Source: Polyporus tsugae (Eukaryota; Basidiomycota; Agaricomycetes; Polyporales; Polyporaceae). Taken from it: a DNA stretch of 64,000 nt. A program made the translations under genes and the position numbers. Location of the stretch: assembly GCA_024305745.1 (NCBI GenBank), contig JAHRBS010000005.1:620001-684000 (forward strand). The letters run 5' to 3'. Below the pieces are notes generated by a model. The model was not told where the DNA came from, searched no databases, and saw only the letters and a program-made list of their open reading frames with translations. This document shows positions 30,652 through 43,373 of the stretch, piece by piece. Every line of letters begins with the position of its first letter. The first letter of the stretch is position 1.

Positions 30652-33012
30652 GACAGGGAGCAGAGGGAGAAGACGGGAGGGTTGGGGGTTATCAACCACA
30701 AACACAAGCTCTAGTCCTCAAGTCGCCCGGTCACGGTGGCGCGCAGCCGTACGTCAGTGGCGCCCGATCACACTCGACACCGCCACCCTCGGCTCGCCCG
30801 CACCGGTACATACAACAACAACAGACAGTTACTATGACTTGAACTCAGGGAGTTGAATTGCAAGGTGACATGATGGTATAAACACCTACACCTAAGTCCA
30901 TGGCTCGATAGAAGTAAGCCTGTAGAACGGAGGAGCGATTGTCTGAAGTTGCGAGGTCTGTTTGCCAATGACGAGAAGACCCCAGCGATCTTGGCATATC
31001 ATCCCGCACACAAGATAGCCTACAAAGTTTCTCTAGTAGTCTCCTCTGTCGGGCAATGCTCATAAGTAATACATCAACCAACTTGAGCGGCCCCGCGCAC
31101 TCGAATCCGTCCGCCGCCTCTCTTTATTATCCATCAGATCTCAGGTCGGACCTCGTGCCGTTGCGCCGAGTCAGGCGCGCTACTAGTAGCAAGCCTTCGC
31201 ACGTCAGAATGCCATAAGTAGCGCGGCGCTCTCTAACCCCTCCTGGATCTCTTGAACAATAAGACAACAACTGCAGCCGCACGGCTCTTCGACAGCGAAG
31301 ACCGCTCTACGTCTATAACCTACAACATACCCAGCTGCACTAGCTCGCACCTTTGTTCTCGTAGGGTTTGGGATCACGTACTCGTCCGACGAAGCATCGG
31401 ACCGGGGAAATTGCACTCGACGTCGCCAATGACAGCGTGCTTGGCCGCGCGAGTTGAGGTTTGACATGTCGGACACTGTGACCGCGGCCCGTCCGACGAA
31501 CACGGTTGTGGTCGTACTCGTTTGACTGGGATGCCGAAATATCGGATGTCCACACGTGTTGTGGAACGCCCGGGCGCAGTACTGTACTGGCAGTCCGGTA
31601 CTTAGGAGCAAGAGCTGTATATTATAGGGATATGCACTGCGATTGCTTTCATCGACATCAACAGACGCTAATATTAAACGGCAAGCCAGACTTGGAACCA
31701 GCCACAAGCCCGACAGCCCAAAGAGAGAGACGGTTGAGTATTGAGTGTTGAATGAGAGGTTGGATATTTTGTTGCTGTGTATGTGCGTATATGTACGTGT
31801 ACGTGTACGATGTATGCGAGCCCCGATGTCGATATTTACGTATCGCGGCCAATGCTGTTTCTGCTACAGGGACTTGGAGGACATAGAGGGGAGGGAACAC
31901 ACTGCGGAGAGAGGACTAGTACTAGAGAGGACAGGACAGGACACTACCACCGCGACCGAGGGGAAAACGGAAAGGAAAAGGACAGAGGAAAAGAAAACAA
32001 CCGAAAACACCAGTCAGACAAGGACAGGGAGGGAGCGACCGAGTGGACCATATGCGTGCGACCCAAAACCGAAACCAGAAACGACCGGGAGAGGTGAGAG
32101 CGAGGAATGGACGAGGGCGGCGACGTGGGGTGGGTGGGAGGCCTCTGCTGCTGCGGAGTGTGCATCCGATGCGCACCGCCTCCAACTGTGCCCACGACAG
32201 CGACCGCGACCATGGGAGTGGGAGTGGGAGTGGGAGTGGGGTGGACGAAAACCTAACCTGGGCACGACAAGGAGAGGGAGAGGGAGAAAGAATGGGTTAC
32301 ATAGGTGTGTAGATCACAGACGGCGCGGCGTCGATGTACTGCGGTGTAAGGTATATCTAGTATCGTGCTAAATCGAGAGGCAGGACACACACGCCGAAAC
32401 AACGAAGGCGAAAGCGAAAGCGAAACAGGACCGGACACGGACACGGGCTCGGGGCATGGGAACGGGGCGACGACGGTGCGAGGGTGGGGGACGGTGACGG
32501 AGCGCAGGGGGTTGCTTTATGAGAACGCCGCCAGCCTCGGATGGGGGACGCAGGACTTGGCCAGCCGGGCTGCAGGGATCCGGGGAGGGAGGGAATGCGC
32601 GGGTGAAGATTAGGGCGTCGGACGGAGGGTGAAGGTGTTTGTGGTGGTGTGCTCCCGAGGTGACGCGGCGGAACGAAGGAAATGCAGAAGGGGAAATTAT
32701 ACATAACCAAATATCATGGGAAGGGGATGTAACGGGTACCGCGACGCGCGAGACAACGAATGAAAGGCCTGCACGGGCGACGTGACGGGAAGAGGTAGAA
32801 CGCGCGTGCGGCGGGTGGCGTGTGGTAGTGGGGTGATGGTAAGAGACAAAACATTGGCTGCTGCTGATTTCACATCTCGACTGCAGCTTTCGCCAAAACG
32901 CGACTCGTACACGCTGCTCTGTTAAACGAATGTCCCAAATGATCGACCAAAGGAGAGACCGACGAAACGAAGTGCAGGAAAAAACGAGTGCCCCAGGTCG
33001 TCCACGGCCCTA
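30652..33012. other. gene-free stretch with purine-rich simple sequence
   Basis: No gene is recognisable in 2.4 kb. The part 31.9-32.7 kb is rich in G and A and contains a GGGAGT hexamer run at about 32214-32241. The side near 33012 is the 3' flank of the OPT gene and the side near 30652 the 5' flank of the GT8 gene. Confidence 0.5.
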
Positions 33013-36000
33013 CTACCTAATCCCCCCGTCCGGCGGCGTCCGTAAAGGCGAGTGTTTGTAGTCCGCAGCTGGAAAGCGCAGTGTCAGCCATCATAACGCA
33101 AGTATAAAAAACGAAAACGCACTGTTCAAGTACACCGTGTTCCCCCACCAATTCACGAAGAACCCGCCCTTCGGGAACTGCAGCGTGAAGAAGATGAACA
33201 GCACCGACAGCACCGTCCCGCAGTCGAACGCCGCCGTCAGCACGTAGTTGAATTTGCTCCACCACACGAAGTTCCGCCGCCTGACCAAGAACTGGAAGAT
33301 GAACCCGACCAGGAACCACGACGAGTAGTTGATCCCCGTCGCGGGCGGAATCAAGCCGATCCCATTCAGCACGATCGGCAAGTTCACGAACCGGTTCCAC
33401 CGGTTCGGCCACTTCCTCTGCCACAGCCAGAACGGCAGCGGCAGCACCGCGCCGATGGCGATCGCGTACAGTTGTGGATGGTAGATCGAATCCGTCCCGA
33501 ACTGCCGCGCGGGCCCGATGAGCCCCCAGATCGCCGACGTCGTGTAGAGCACCTGGTTGTGCGGGCACACCAGCGAGTCCTTCTGGTTCGGCTGGCAGAT
33601 GTCCTTGATGTTCGCGAACATCCACTCCTTCACACCGACCTGCAGCAGCCCGACGAGCGTCGTGGCCACGAGCTGCACGACGAACGTTGCGCGTGGCGGG
33701 AGCTTGACGTAGTGCCCGAGCTTCAGGTCCTGCACGAAGGCGGTGCCCTCCGCGAGCGTCTGCACAGCGTACGCTTTGAAGATCTGTGTGGGCGTGTGAG
33801 CGAACCAGGATCGGCAACGTGAAAGCGAAGGCCATTGTGCATACCATGTTGGGGAGCGGCTTGCCCGGGAGGATCATGCCCGGAATAATCTGCGCAAGGA
33901 GGTTGATCGTAATCTAAAATGAAGTCCACAAGTGTCAACGTATGCGTATGTGTCACCAGCAACCACAGGTGCTCACATTCTGGCCAGTCAGCGCATAGAC
34001 GTATCCAGAGGGGACGATGTACGTCACTGGAAGCGCGATCGCAAGAAGCAGCGCCCACACCGGGATCTCCGTGTGCCAAACCTGAATGCACACGCCGGGA
34101 TCAGCTGACCGCCGAGATGCCCGTACGTGGTACACAGAAAATACGTACCTCTGCGGTGACGATCGCGAGGGCGAAGCAGCCGATGAACGTGAGCAGGTAC
34201 CACCAGTCCGGCACCTCCGGGTACGCCCGCATCAGCTTCGCGTGGATGTCGTCCTTCTCGATGCGCGTCTGCGTCAGGCCGTGCAGCACCGTCTTACCGT
34301 GATAGAGGACGGTGTGTACGATCATGGCTGATGAGAGCGCAAAGGCGACGAGGTACGTGATCGCGAACGACGCGGGAAGATACAGCGGCGAGTAGTTGTC
34401 AAATGCGACCGGGTCGAACGTCTGCTCGTCAGTGAGCACTCGCGTGATGTTGTACTGCTGGCCAAACCGGTCGTAAGGCGCATTCGCCATGAGCGGGAAG
34501 TATGCGAGGTCCCAGGACTAGAGGGAGGTCAGCTCTGCATAAAAATAGTTCGAGTTCGACAAGAACATACGTTGGTGTAGTAGAGAATAGGGCAGAGGAC
34601 CCAATAGACCAAGAAGAAGCCCGCGAAGATCTGCACCTCTGCCCACCAGGGCACCATCAGCGGACTGCCGATCCAGGTGATCTGGGACCAATCGAAGGTG
34701 AGGACGCTCATGCCAAGACCACCAGATACGCCGAAGAGCTGGTTGATGACGACGTCCTGCGGCTTGATCCAGCAGACGAATGAGAACGTGGACAGCGCGG
34801 TGAAGAGGTAGCCTGCAGCCCCAAAGTCAGCAGACGTCCACACACCACGCCTCATGATAGACGGACATACCAGGGAGGAAGAACCAGAAGAACGAGCCCA
34901 CGGCGGCGTAGCAGAAGAATCTGAATCGCGAGACGCCTCCCCGCGCATCTTCCTCTTCCGCATGCAGCGTATTCAAGAGGGTGCAGACGATGAGATTTTG
35001 CGGCCAGACCATGCTCGCAGGCCAGACGAGGTATCGACGGCACAGGCCGGCAAGCGAGAAGCCGGTGAGCTGGGTTGCCAGGATGAGGAGCGCGTTAAAC
35101 CCGTAGCCCAGCTTCACGCCGTAGTCGAGCTCCGCGACGACGACCGCATTAAGCGCAGTCGGCACGCCGATGGAGACGTTGGCCATGATATAAACAAGTG
35201 CGTGCTCCTTGATGTTCCACGGGCCAGGGTTCAACGAGAACTCGTAGCCGCCGAGGGGTCCCATCCATCGGGGCAATCGATACGTTCGTATTGGCATTGT
35301 TAGTGCGGACAACTTGCCTATAGGATGTGCTATAAGGAGCAGCACATTAGATACGATTGATGGTGCTGGTTGTCGGAAGTTGAAGAACAGGTTTGCACAT
35401 CTGAGAGGTGCCGACGATGAGTCGAGGTCATCCCCGAAATATGATCAGAGGACATACCCCGCAGCGAGCGTCAGCACCAATCCAATGCCCCACATCCTGA
35501 GTGTCATGGCGGGCATCTCCGTGTCGTCGATATTTGACACGGACGCGCGGACTTCGGGATACGGACTGTCCTCGTCTTCGTCCTCGAACGGGAACTCCAT
35601 CCTTTACGAGAAGATAGATGGTCAGTAGGATTCGGGTCGACATTGTACCAACAGTCTATCAACGAGCGACACTCTGCGGAGATGGACAGCACGCCTTGTC
35701 CGAGATCTGAGGGAACCCAATATCACAAGGCATATCCGCGTGGGGTCAAGAGATAAGTGGAAAGTAGCTGGTCTCCGCGATGGTTGCATTCCTCCGAGAT
35801 GCAAGTCGCAGGGTTGTGGGTTCCCAAGAACAGCATATCGTGTAGGCGAAACCTCCTCACAAGGAAGGGAGATGGGAAAAAGTAGGGAGAGCAATTTACC
35901 CGATCCAACACGCAGAGGTCCTCGAGCACGGACAGAAAAACGTTCGACAGAACACAGAGAACTCACTTGATGGACGCGGAGTCTGCCACACTCGGGAAAC

Positions 36001-36559
36001 TCATCGACCGCGTCGTCGAGGGTGGCCGATCCTTCCCCTTCCCTCCCGTCGATTCGTCTCCTGTCGGCAGAGAGACATGAACCTCACGCGAGCTGATAGC
36101 AGAGCTCACGCCCGTAAATCGGCCTGTATTACCGGTTGTGGGGGTGGAGATCGCTGTTGTTGGTGCAAGACGTCGTAGGCGGTAGGCGTCGTCTGGGTCA
36201 TGCTGGTTCTGGGAGTCCGTCGAGGGGGGCGATTCGACGGGTGAGAGCGGGTATGGATGCCTGGGATACGGCTGTGGCTGGGACGGGCCTGGGACGGGGC
36301 CGACGCGATCCAAGCTGGAGGGATCGAATGCTACAGGCGGGGGGGTTATGGGGATTGCGGCGGTGGGGGGAGGGCCGAAGGCGAAGACGTCGCCTGCGTC
36401 GGACTCGTCGTCGTCGTCCTCTTCTTCTTCGTCGATATCGTAGTCATAGGTGTACTGGGGATCGCGGTCATAGTAGAAGGCAGAGCCTGTGCCGGTGTGG
36501 GCGGTGTTGGGGCGGGCGGACGAGGGCCTGCCTGCGGTGGACGGCGGGCGGAGCGGCAT
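33013..36559 (-). CDS. OPT-family oligopeptide transporter (about 922 aa)
   Basis: Nine exons: 36559-35967, 35601-35458, 35400-34871, 34812-34571, 34517-34149, 34081-33977, 33913-33845, 33783-33123, 33068-33013; 2769 nt in frame. Exon 1 encodes a disordered N-terminus of about 197 residues, with proline-rich parts and an acidic run (DIDEEEEDDDDESDAGD). Then come SPYPEVRASVSNID and the membrane part: LFFNFRQPAPSIVSNVL, QNLIVCTLLNTLHAEE, FVCWIKPQDVVINQLFG, SWDLAYFPLMANAPYDRFG, EIPVWALLLAIALPVTYIV, GMILPGKPLPNM, WGLIGPARQFG and NYSSWFLVGFIFQF. These are OPT motifs, for proton-coupled uptake of tetra- and pentapeptides or glutathione at the plasma membrane. The start is the first ATG of a proline-rich tract; the frame stays open further upstream to 36982. 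Intron 1 is 365 nt. Confidence 0.92.
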
Positions 36560-37269
36560 GGAGGGGGGAGGGAGCGGTGGGGAGGGAGGAGGGAACAGAC
36601 GGACTCTGTCCTGGCAGTGTCCATTTGGCCCTCTTCCCCCCTCCAGGCACATCACTCGTACCTGACTCCCATTTATGGCATCTCTCCAACGTCCCTCTTT
36701 CCCTCCCATCCCGCCCCTTCCCCCTCCCCTCTCCCCTCCCACGTCCCCCTCCATCTTCCAGGCAGTCCGCTGCATGAGAACCCAGCGACCCAGTTGGCCT
36801 CGACGACGCCCTCGCCATCCTTCATTGAGCCCATGATGCATTGCCTTTGACACCCTCTGATCCTCAGTCTCGCACGCGTCAGATGTGTTTGTTATCGCAT
36901 AAGTACTGGCCTTGTGGTCCTGTACCTGGTCGATGTCCCTCTGCGACTTTACATAAACGAGCCAAGCGGTCGTCGATTGCAAACGTGCACGCCAGGAACA
37001 GCTTGAGGCGGTGACATCCTCGCTTCAAGTTTCTTTGCGTTTTCATTGGCCTGGCCGGCTGCTGGACGCTCGTAGGCGATCTTGGATCCCTGCGTATGGA
37101 CGTCCTGCACACGTATACGTATAAGTACGACTGGACGAGGCTCCTGTGGTCAACGGTCCAAGTGGTGCGTTAGACTTGTTTCCCGACTCAGTACAGTATT
37201 TTAAGCTATTCATTCGCGACCACACATTCTCTCCCACATGTTATATACAATGTAGGGTAGTTACTGTAT
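36560..37269. other. upstream flank of the OPT gene and of the tRNA
   Basis: CT-rich sequence (36580-36770) is followed by unremarkable DNA. The OPT frame remains open to 36982, so the true start could lie further up, but the residues there look like translated pyrimidine-rich promoter. Confidence 0.45.
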
Positions 37270-37350
37270 GGGCACGTGGTGTAGTTGGTTATCACGCTCG
37301 CTTAGCATCCCATTTGCGAGAGGGGTCCGGTTCGATCCCGGACGTGTCCA
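37270..37350 (+). tRNA. tRNA-Ala (anticodon AGC) with 7-nt intron
   Basis: Acceptor arm GGGCACG pairs with CGTGTCC, followed by discriminator A (37350). The D arm is GTGT/TCAC. The anticodon stem is CTCGC/GCGAG, with TTAGCA before and T after a 7-nt insert (TCCCATT) at the usual intron site after position 37. The T arm is TCCGG TTCGATC CCGGA. The AGC anticodon and the general sequence match fungal tRNA-Ala. A short T-run follows about 20 nt downstream. The insert is near the lower limit for a tRNA intron. Confidence 0.88.
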
Positions 37351-39204
37351 CTTAAAGTTGAGTTGGCAATTTTGCTACCACCCATGGTGAATCAAACTTG
37401 TATCATACATGTTCCAACAGTCATTCGAGGTGGCTATCAATTCTATATGCAAACGGTTGAGCAAGTTGAGCTCATGACATAGTCGCGAATGCCTAGCCGT
37501 GTCGCAAATCGAGGCTGATTGACTGAGTCATCGCGCCGGTCACGTTAAAGGTTCCATCTAGCTGGTGTTTGATCGCTAGAGACAAATTTGCTTGCTGGAA
37601 CATATTCATATGGTCATGTCTCTCCGCCATCTGATTCGGGGCTCGACTCGGAGTGCACACTTATAATCGCACCAACTCCGAGAGCTTCCGAGAGACATCC
37701 GAATCCATAAACATGGTAACCTACCTACCAAACCCAACGTTCGCGAATCAAGAGCAGCACACGCGCCCATCCGGGAAAACCGATCTCTTGCTTCCAGCTG
37801 TGCCTTCTCGGTGTTCGTGATGCCCTCCGAGGCTCCGAAGCTCCCGAGCCTCAGCGCGGCGCGCCCAGCCTCGGGAGCGCGCTCAGGCTGGACGCGCTCG
37901 GCAAGCGTCCAGGCACACCCAATATTCTCTCAGGCTCAGGCCAGGGGTCTTGAAAGTTGGGTTTTGATTCCGAATTTGATGGTCATTGGTGACGAACCAC
38001 TGGCGCGTCGGTGGGCGGGGGAAGAGCCCGAACCCCAGACCCAGAGAGCCGACTCTGTCCGCCGCCGAGCGTCGATTCGCTTCGATGCCGCCGGCTCGCG
38101 TTGATGTTAACGTTTATATGTGCGAGTACTTACTTTCGTGTACATACAGTTCAACGTGCTGGGACGCTCGAGCCGTTGCGCTGCCGCTGCGAGGAAGGGA
38201 CGTCCGACGGGCAACGTGAGTCTGACAGAGCGAGCGAATAATACTGTAACAGGCACCGATCAGATTCGGTGGCACTCGTAGGGGAATGTGAAGCTCAAGA
38301 CAGTGCATGACTTACCTGAAGGCGGATTTCCAAGACGAAGACACCCATCCTTCTGTGGCCCAGAGAGAAGCCTGCGGAACGTACTTGTTGCCACAACCCA
38401 CTGGCACAGAGAGATGCGACTACCACGTTAAGTCACAGGTCCGTGTCCGCAATCATGATCATCTGTGGCACCCACTCGCACAAACTTCGCACACAAGAGG
38501 TGTTCCTGATTGGGTACATCATCCAAGAAGACTTTGAAGGGCGTTCCGTGCGCCACTCGGAACTCGGATGCGGGGATCGCAACTCTTCAGTGTACACAGT
38601 CGTTATACCGTGCGCACAGGCTCCGACCCGGAAATCGCTACTCACAGTGTGCCTGGGCGCCCTGCCCCTTGAGCCTGACCAATAAGTAACGCTAACAGTC
38701 GAAACGAATGCAGGTCGTGAAGCTTACGCGTGAAGCGCCGCCCGATTACTTACTGGAATGGTCCAAGGTCAAGCTTCCAAGCCCCAACGCCCAAGAGTCA
38801 CCACTGTGCCTAACATCGTCCAAACGCCGCCCCGCACCGACGCTCCGACAACAGGCACGTCCCCACAACGCGCGACATTCGTGACGTCGAAGGGCAGCGG
38901 AGCGCCGCACACCGCCAAAATACACGCGCCACGAATACCAATAAAGCTATGAACTTACCGGCTCCAGCAGCGTCGCCCCCGGCCTTGGCAGCGCCCGTCC
39001 AAAATCCTCACGCATGCATCTCCAGTCACCTTGCTTCGATGATATCCTCGATTATTGACCTCGGAGTCGGAACCCACTGGCAGCCTGGGCCCCGCCCTCG
39101 AAACGACGACACTGGGAACCTGGAAACTCGATCCGCGCCCTGTCTTCAGTGCTCACAGGCGTCAGGAACGCGCCACACCACAGCCCGACGAGCCCGCCCC
39201 CAGT
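37351..39204. other. no recognisable gene
   Basis: Only short frames. The stretch is GC-rich and low in repeats, lying between the tRNA and the first copy of the membrane-protein array. Confidence 0.45.
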
Positions 39205-40353
39205 CTACTGTAACTGTGAGAGCCCCGAGCCAAAGTCCGACTTCCTGCATCCCCGCCTTTGCTCCCACGCCCGGCCGAATCGACCTCGAGCTCCGGCTTG
39301 GGCTTGGGCTTCGGGTCGCTCGGGCGGAGGTCGCCCCGCCGCCCGCGGACCTGTCCCGAACACGCGGTGGGCGTCGAGCGACATGAGCACCGCGGTGGGG
39401 AGGAACTCGGGCGCTACTGTGTGCAGGGCGTAGAAGGCTGCCTTGGCCCCCGCGGAGTTCTGCGCGCTGAACGCGGTCGAGAAGAGCGATGTGGTCGAGT
39501 GACTGATGACTGTCATGTGGTAGATGCCCACGATGGACTAGTGAAATTAAAAATGGAAGCAGGGGAGGAGTAGGTGAGTGTGTAGTTGGAGTAAGATGCT
39601 GAAGAGGAGGTTGAAGACGTACGAGGAGGGAGCGGAGGAGCGCCACGTGGTTACCGTTCACAACGTTCTCGTAGTTCCCGCCCGCGATGGTGCGCAAGAC
39701 CGCCAGGAACAGAAGGCTGGCCACCCCACCCCACTGCCGGATGGTCTGGTGGAGGTGCGCCCGGTCTACCGGCGCACTGGCAGCCTGAGCGTCGTCCGCG
39801 TTGATCTCGATCTCGTGGGCTCCATCTCCATCTACCGGTGCGCGAGCAGTGTGCTCGATGTTTCTCCCCATTTGCGCTTTCCAGACTGTTTCGGCGTGAG
39901 CTTGTGCCGAGCGATCATGTCGCCCCCGAGCGTCGATGCGACGAGCAAAGAGCGGAGGAGGCTCACGAGGTCCTGGCTGACGGAGATGAAGCCACCACTG
40001 TGGGTCGTCTGGAAGTACGCCTCCAGGCCCTCGTTCGCGCGAAATCCCGCAGAGGTGGCGGCCTTGGCGCGCAGTACAAACGCCACGACACTAGTTGGGA
40101 GAGCGATGAGCATTCAAGTGGGCGACTACTTAGAGCAAAGCGGATGTAAGTAGACGGTAACGTACCGCTCGATGCCGAAAGTCGAGGTGCCGATGAGGAC
40201 GGTGTTGCGCGAGTGTGGGTGCGTCATTCTCCAGATGACAACGGGGACCATGAGCGCATATAGGACGGTGAAGAGGATGGAGGGTGCAAGGTCGATCACA
40301 TCGGGGACTCCACCGCCCGGGGAAGGGAACTTGTGTGTCGAATTTGAGGGCAT
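39205..40353 (-). pseudogene. seven-helix membrane protein family, copy A (pseudogene)
   Basis: It has the same plan as copies B-D. Exon 1 (40353-40166, 188 nt) and its splice sites are intact: MPSNSTHKFPSPGGGVPDVID ... GIER. Exon 2 starts at 40090 but loses one base near 39890 (CAGTCTGG where the copies read a codon more like CAC-GTC-TGG), so the frame ends at TAG soon after LLAHR; the true continuation (EIEINADDAQ ... LHQTIRQWGGVASLLFL) is in the next frame. Exon 3 (helices 5 and 6) is missing: RSL of exon 2 is fused to the CTCCTC-GTACGT donor that ends exon 3 elsewhere (39623). Exon 4 starts at 39537 (SIVGIYHMTVISHSTTSLFS) and shifts frame again near the C-terminus, after FGTGP. Not functional as a full protein. 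Confidence 0.85.
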
Positions 40354-41245
40354 GAGCGCGGTGAAGGCGGAGGAAAGATCAACGGATCGAAAAGGAATGT
40401 GGGCTGAAACAGATAACTTGAAAGGACGTTTGACAGGCCAAGGACTCCAGAAGCAGCTTGCTGCTCATAGACCCCACATCCACCACATATACGCGACGTC
40501 CGCAGTCGCACGTGAGAGACATAACCACCGATGTCTGCGGCGGTTCGTAGAAATCCAGTCCCTGCGACGAGACGTTTCTCTACAGATACAGACGGGCACA
40601 ACATGCCGCCGCACGTGAGCCAGCTGGCGGCAAGGCTTATAAAACGCAGCCCAGGGGCCTATCGTTATGCAAACTGCTGTAATTGCGAGCCATGCTTTGA
40701 GAACCAGCGTTTCGCATGCACCACAAAGGCAGTTTGGCGGACTGGGATGGGCGGCCCGTGTACTTGTCCAATGTCGGCCGGCGACTGGTGGGAGTAACTT
40801 GAAGGCCATTCTCCGGACATCTGAACGCAGTCTAGAATCCGCGCTTTCTTCCAACCGCTGCCTGCGATCAGTGGCAATACTACAGTTCGGATATCAGTCG
40901 AAGCTAAGTATGCATATGTATATCGCAGCGATAGAGCGGATTATGGATCAAATTACTTACCTTGAAGGAGTGCGCTACGCTAGGCATAATTGTATTCAAT
41001 GTCTCTAAGAGCGTCGGATGGGACCGGCGAAACTTGTTATGAGACCGGCTTGATGGGTGGTTCATAGAGACTGAGAAAATGACAATAGTTAAAACGCGTC
41101 CTTCGTGAAGCAGCAAATGGTCTCAAAGTCGCTCAAGCCGATATCGATGCGGATGTAGATGTCGAGCGCCTGAGATGAGGCGCATTCATCCCACGAGCGC
41201 CCGTGCAGAGCCACCGGTTCAATGTGACCGTATGTGACCGCAGTT
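40354..41245 (-). repeat. duplicated upstream block, copy A
   Basis: Directly upstream of copy A. It contains the promoter-like phrase GGGTCTATGAGCAGCAAGCT (minus strand), a block ending near 40860 shared with copy B, and GTGCAGAGCCACC at about 41203, 850 bp from the ATG. The same landmarks in the same order lie upstream of B and D. Confidence 0.75.
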
Positions 41246-43373
41246 TTCACGCTCCCTGACCAAGCTCGATCACGCGAGCATGCGCTCTCGTTCCAGCACG
41301 AGCACGGCGTGCATCCTGAGAAGCCGCTAGTCGCGACATGTTCGTGGAATCGCCTTGGTGTCTCATCACCGTTTTGGCGCGGATCTTACAGGGGATTGCA
41401 AGAGGATTGCAATGTATTGTAATGTCATTTTATGTGATGTAATAATTGTGAACTCCCAATCTATCATAGTTACACTATGACGAGGTGGGGCTAGTTGCAA
41501 GTTGGTCGTAAGACACAGGTAAGTCAATGGCAATGAATGCCATGATGCCATCAAGTTGCAAGGTGCGCGAGGATGACCGACAATCCAAGGATTTCATTAC
41601 TCTAGATTTTATTCCAGGCTGATTGCGAACATCCAACTCGATAGGAATTGTGCCAAAATATGTATATTGTAGTAGCTACCAGCAATGGGCCATACATGAG
41701 AGAGAGAAGTGTTATCTACGTAGTACGGCCCCGTTACTCTACGGGTACTAGTAAGCAACCGGGAGCTCGCAATGGAGACTGTACGGCAACGATGGCGGTG
41801 ACGGTGACAGCAACGACGACATCGTCCATCAGTGATGGGCACCGGGGAGCTCCGGAGACAGGGGGGCAACACGACGACGAGGAGAGTCCGATGCCACCAG
41901 CGAGCGAGCATCCAGAGGAGTATCGTAGACGATCGCGAGAGCCTGATCATGAGCTCCAGCGAGAGAACGGAGACGCACCCCAGAGAAGCCAAGGCCAAAG
42001 ATGAAGCCGACCCCAGTGTTTCCCAAGACAATGAGCACCGCCCTGGTACGGTATGAGGGACGTACCTTGGAGGCCTTGCATCCAGTGGTCTCGTCACACG
42101 AATTAGGGAAGAATTGAGGTAGGACTTACCGTATTCCTCGACGGCGTTGGGGTTGAAGTAAAGGAGAGAAATAACGAGTGAAGCGGAGGGGGGGTTTTTA
42201 AGGGAGCGCAATTGAAACCCCGGCGACGTGCTGTACAGTTCATGATTGAGGGCTCCAGCAGTTTGATGTGATGGGATGTGTACTTGCCAGAGCGTCGCAA
42301 GAGAACGCAAGATAGTAAGTGGATACAAGAGGCTTGGGAGGAGGTTGCAAGCTGGTGGCAAGGCGGTTGCAAGCGCCCCTATCGTCTCAGCCGGTTGCGA
42401 CCGGCCCAAGGATTCCGGCCGACTTACATTGCATTATAATCAATATCAAATCATTGCTTGCACGGTAAGCTGATTATTAACGGCGGAATTATTACCTGCC
42501 TTGCCACTTTGCGGCCGTTTTGGTGATGCTTGCATGGCAGGGCGCTCGAGCGCGCTTCGCTCTTTGTGCATGCCACACAGGACTCCGCGAGTATTCCTCC
42601 GACATGTCACGCCCTGCGGAATGTCGGGGTGCACGCCGTGGAGGACACGGATACTTGACTCGTGTGTCATTTGCTTGATCGATAATTGCCCTTGCCCATG
42701 TTGTAAGCAAGCCGCAGTTGCAGACTTTGCGAATCGGTCGAGCTCCTCCCCACACGGTCATATAAAGAGGGCTTCTCGTCGACGTCGCGATTGACCGGTA
42801 CCCCCTCGTTGCCTCTTCTCAAGTTCTCTCATCACCTTGGTTCTAGACTTCCCTCCTTCTCCGAGTCTCCCGCTCCTGTTGGGTATATGCCTTCTGATGC
42901 CCATCATGGTAGTCGGTACACGGTGCGTGCTGATGCGCTCGGGTTATCGCAACGTCTGATGAGCTTCTTGGGACTCGCAGCTCATCGCGAAGCTTTGGGT
43001 GGCGCATACATTGAGTTGTGCGGTGATGTGGAAGATACGGCTGTGGTGGAAATGCCATCCACAGCGACGCAGTGAGGCTGCGGCGAGATGCACTTTGTAG
43101 CTGTTGGGGAGAAGGCTGTTGCAAGGGCAGAATACTCTGCGTTCCCCGTCCTGCGGCAACTCCAAACTGAGAATTTCCCGACAATTAACTGACACATGTA
43201 CAGCCATGACCTCATGTCATCAGGACTCATGAGCCATGCCATCCAACAAGGGCACCCTCCCCCGGACTCCATTCTCGACTTTGATCGTCTATTCTTTCAC
43301 GACCCTACCCTCGCTTGCTACCGGCACGTCCTACAGTACATCCACAACACTTGCCGACTACCATCCCGGTTTA
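41246..43373. other. no intact gene; possible eroded fragments
   Basis: A minus-strand piece at about 41.83-42.16 kb reads FNPNAVEEYGK and LGNTGVGFIFGLGFSGVRL in frames separated by splice-like sites. It looks like part of a decayed membrane-protein gene, but I cannot identify it. The rest is featureless. Confidence 0.3.

Noticed and set aside
36136..36777. Two overlapping plus-strand frames of about 200 codons
   Set aside because: They are antisense to the OPT first exon and its pyrimidine-rich upstream tract.
41609..42409. 266-codon minus-strand frame
   Set aside because: The translation is dominated by low-complexity Arg/His/Cys runs; better-looking pieces lie in other frames. Kept only as possible eroded sequence.
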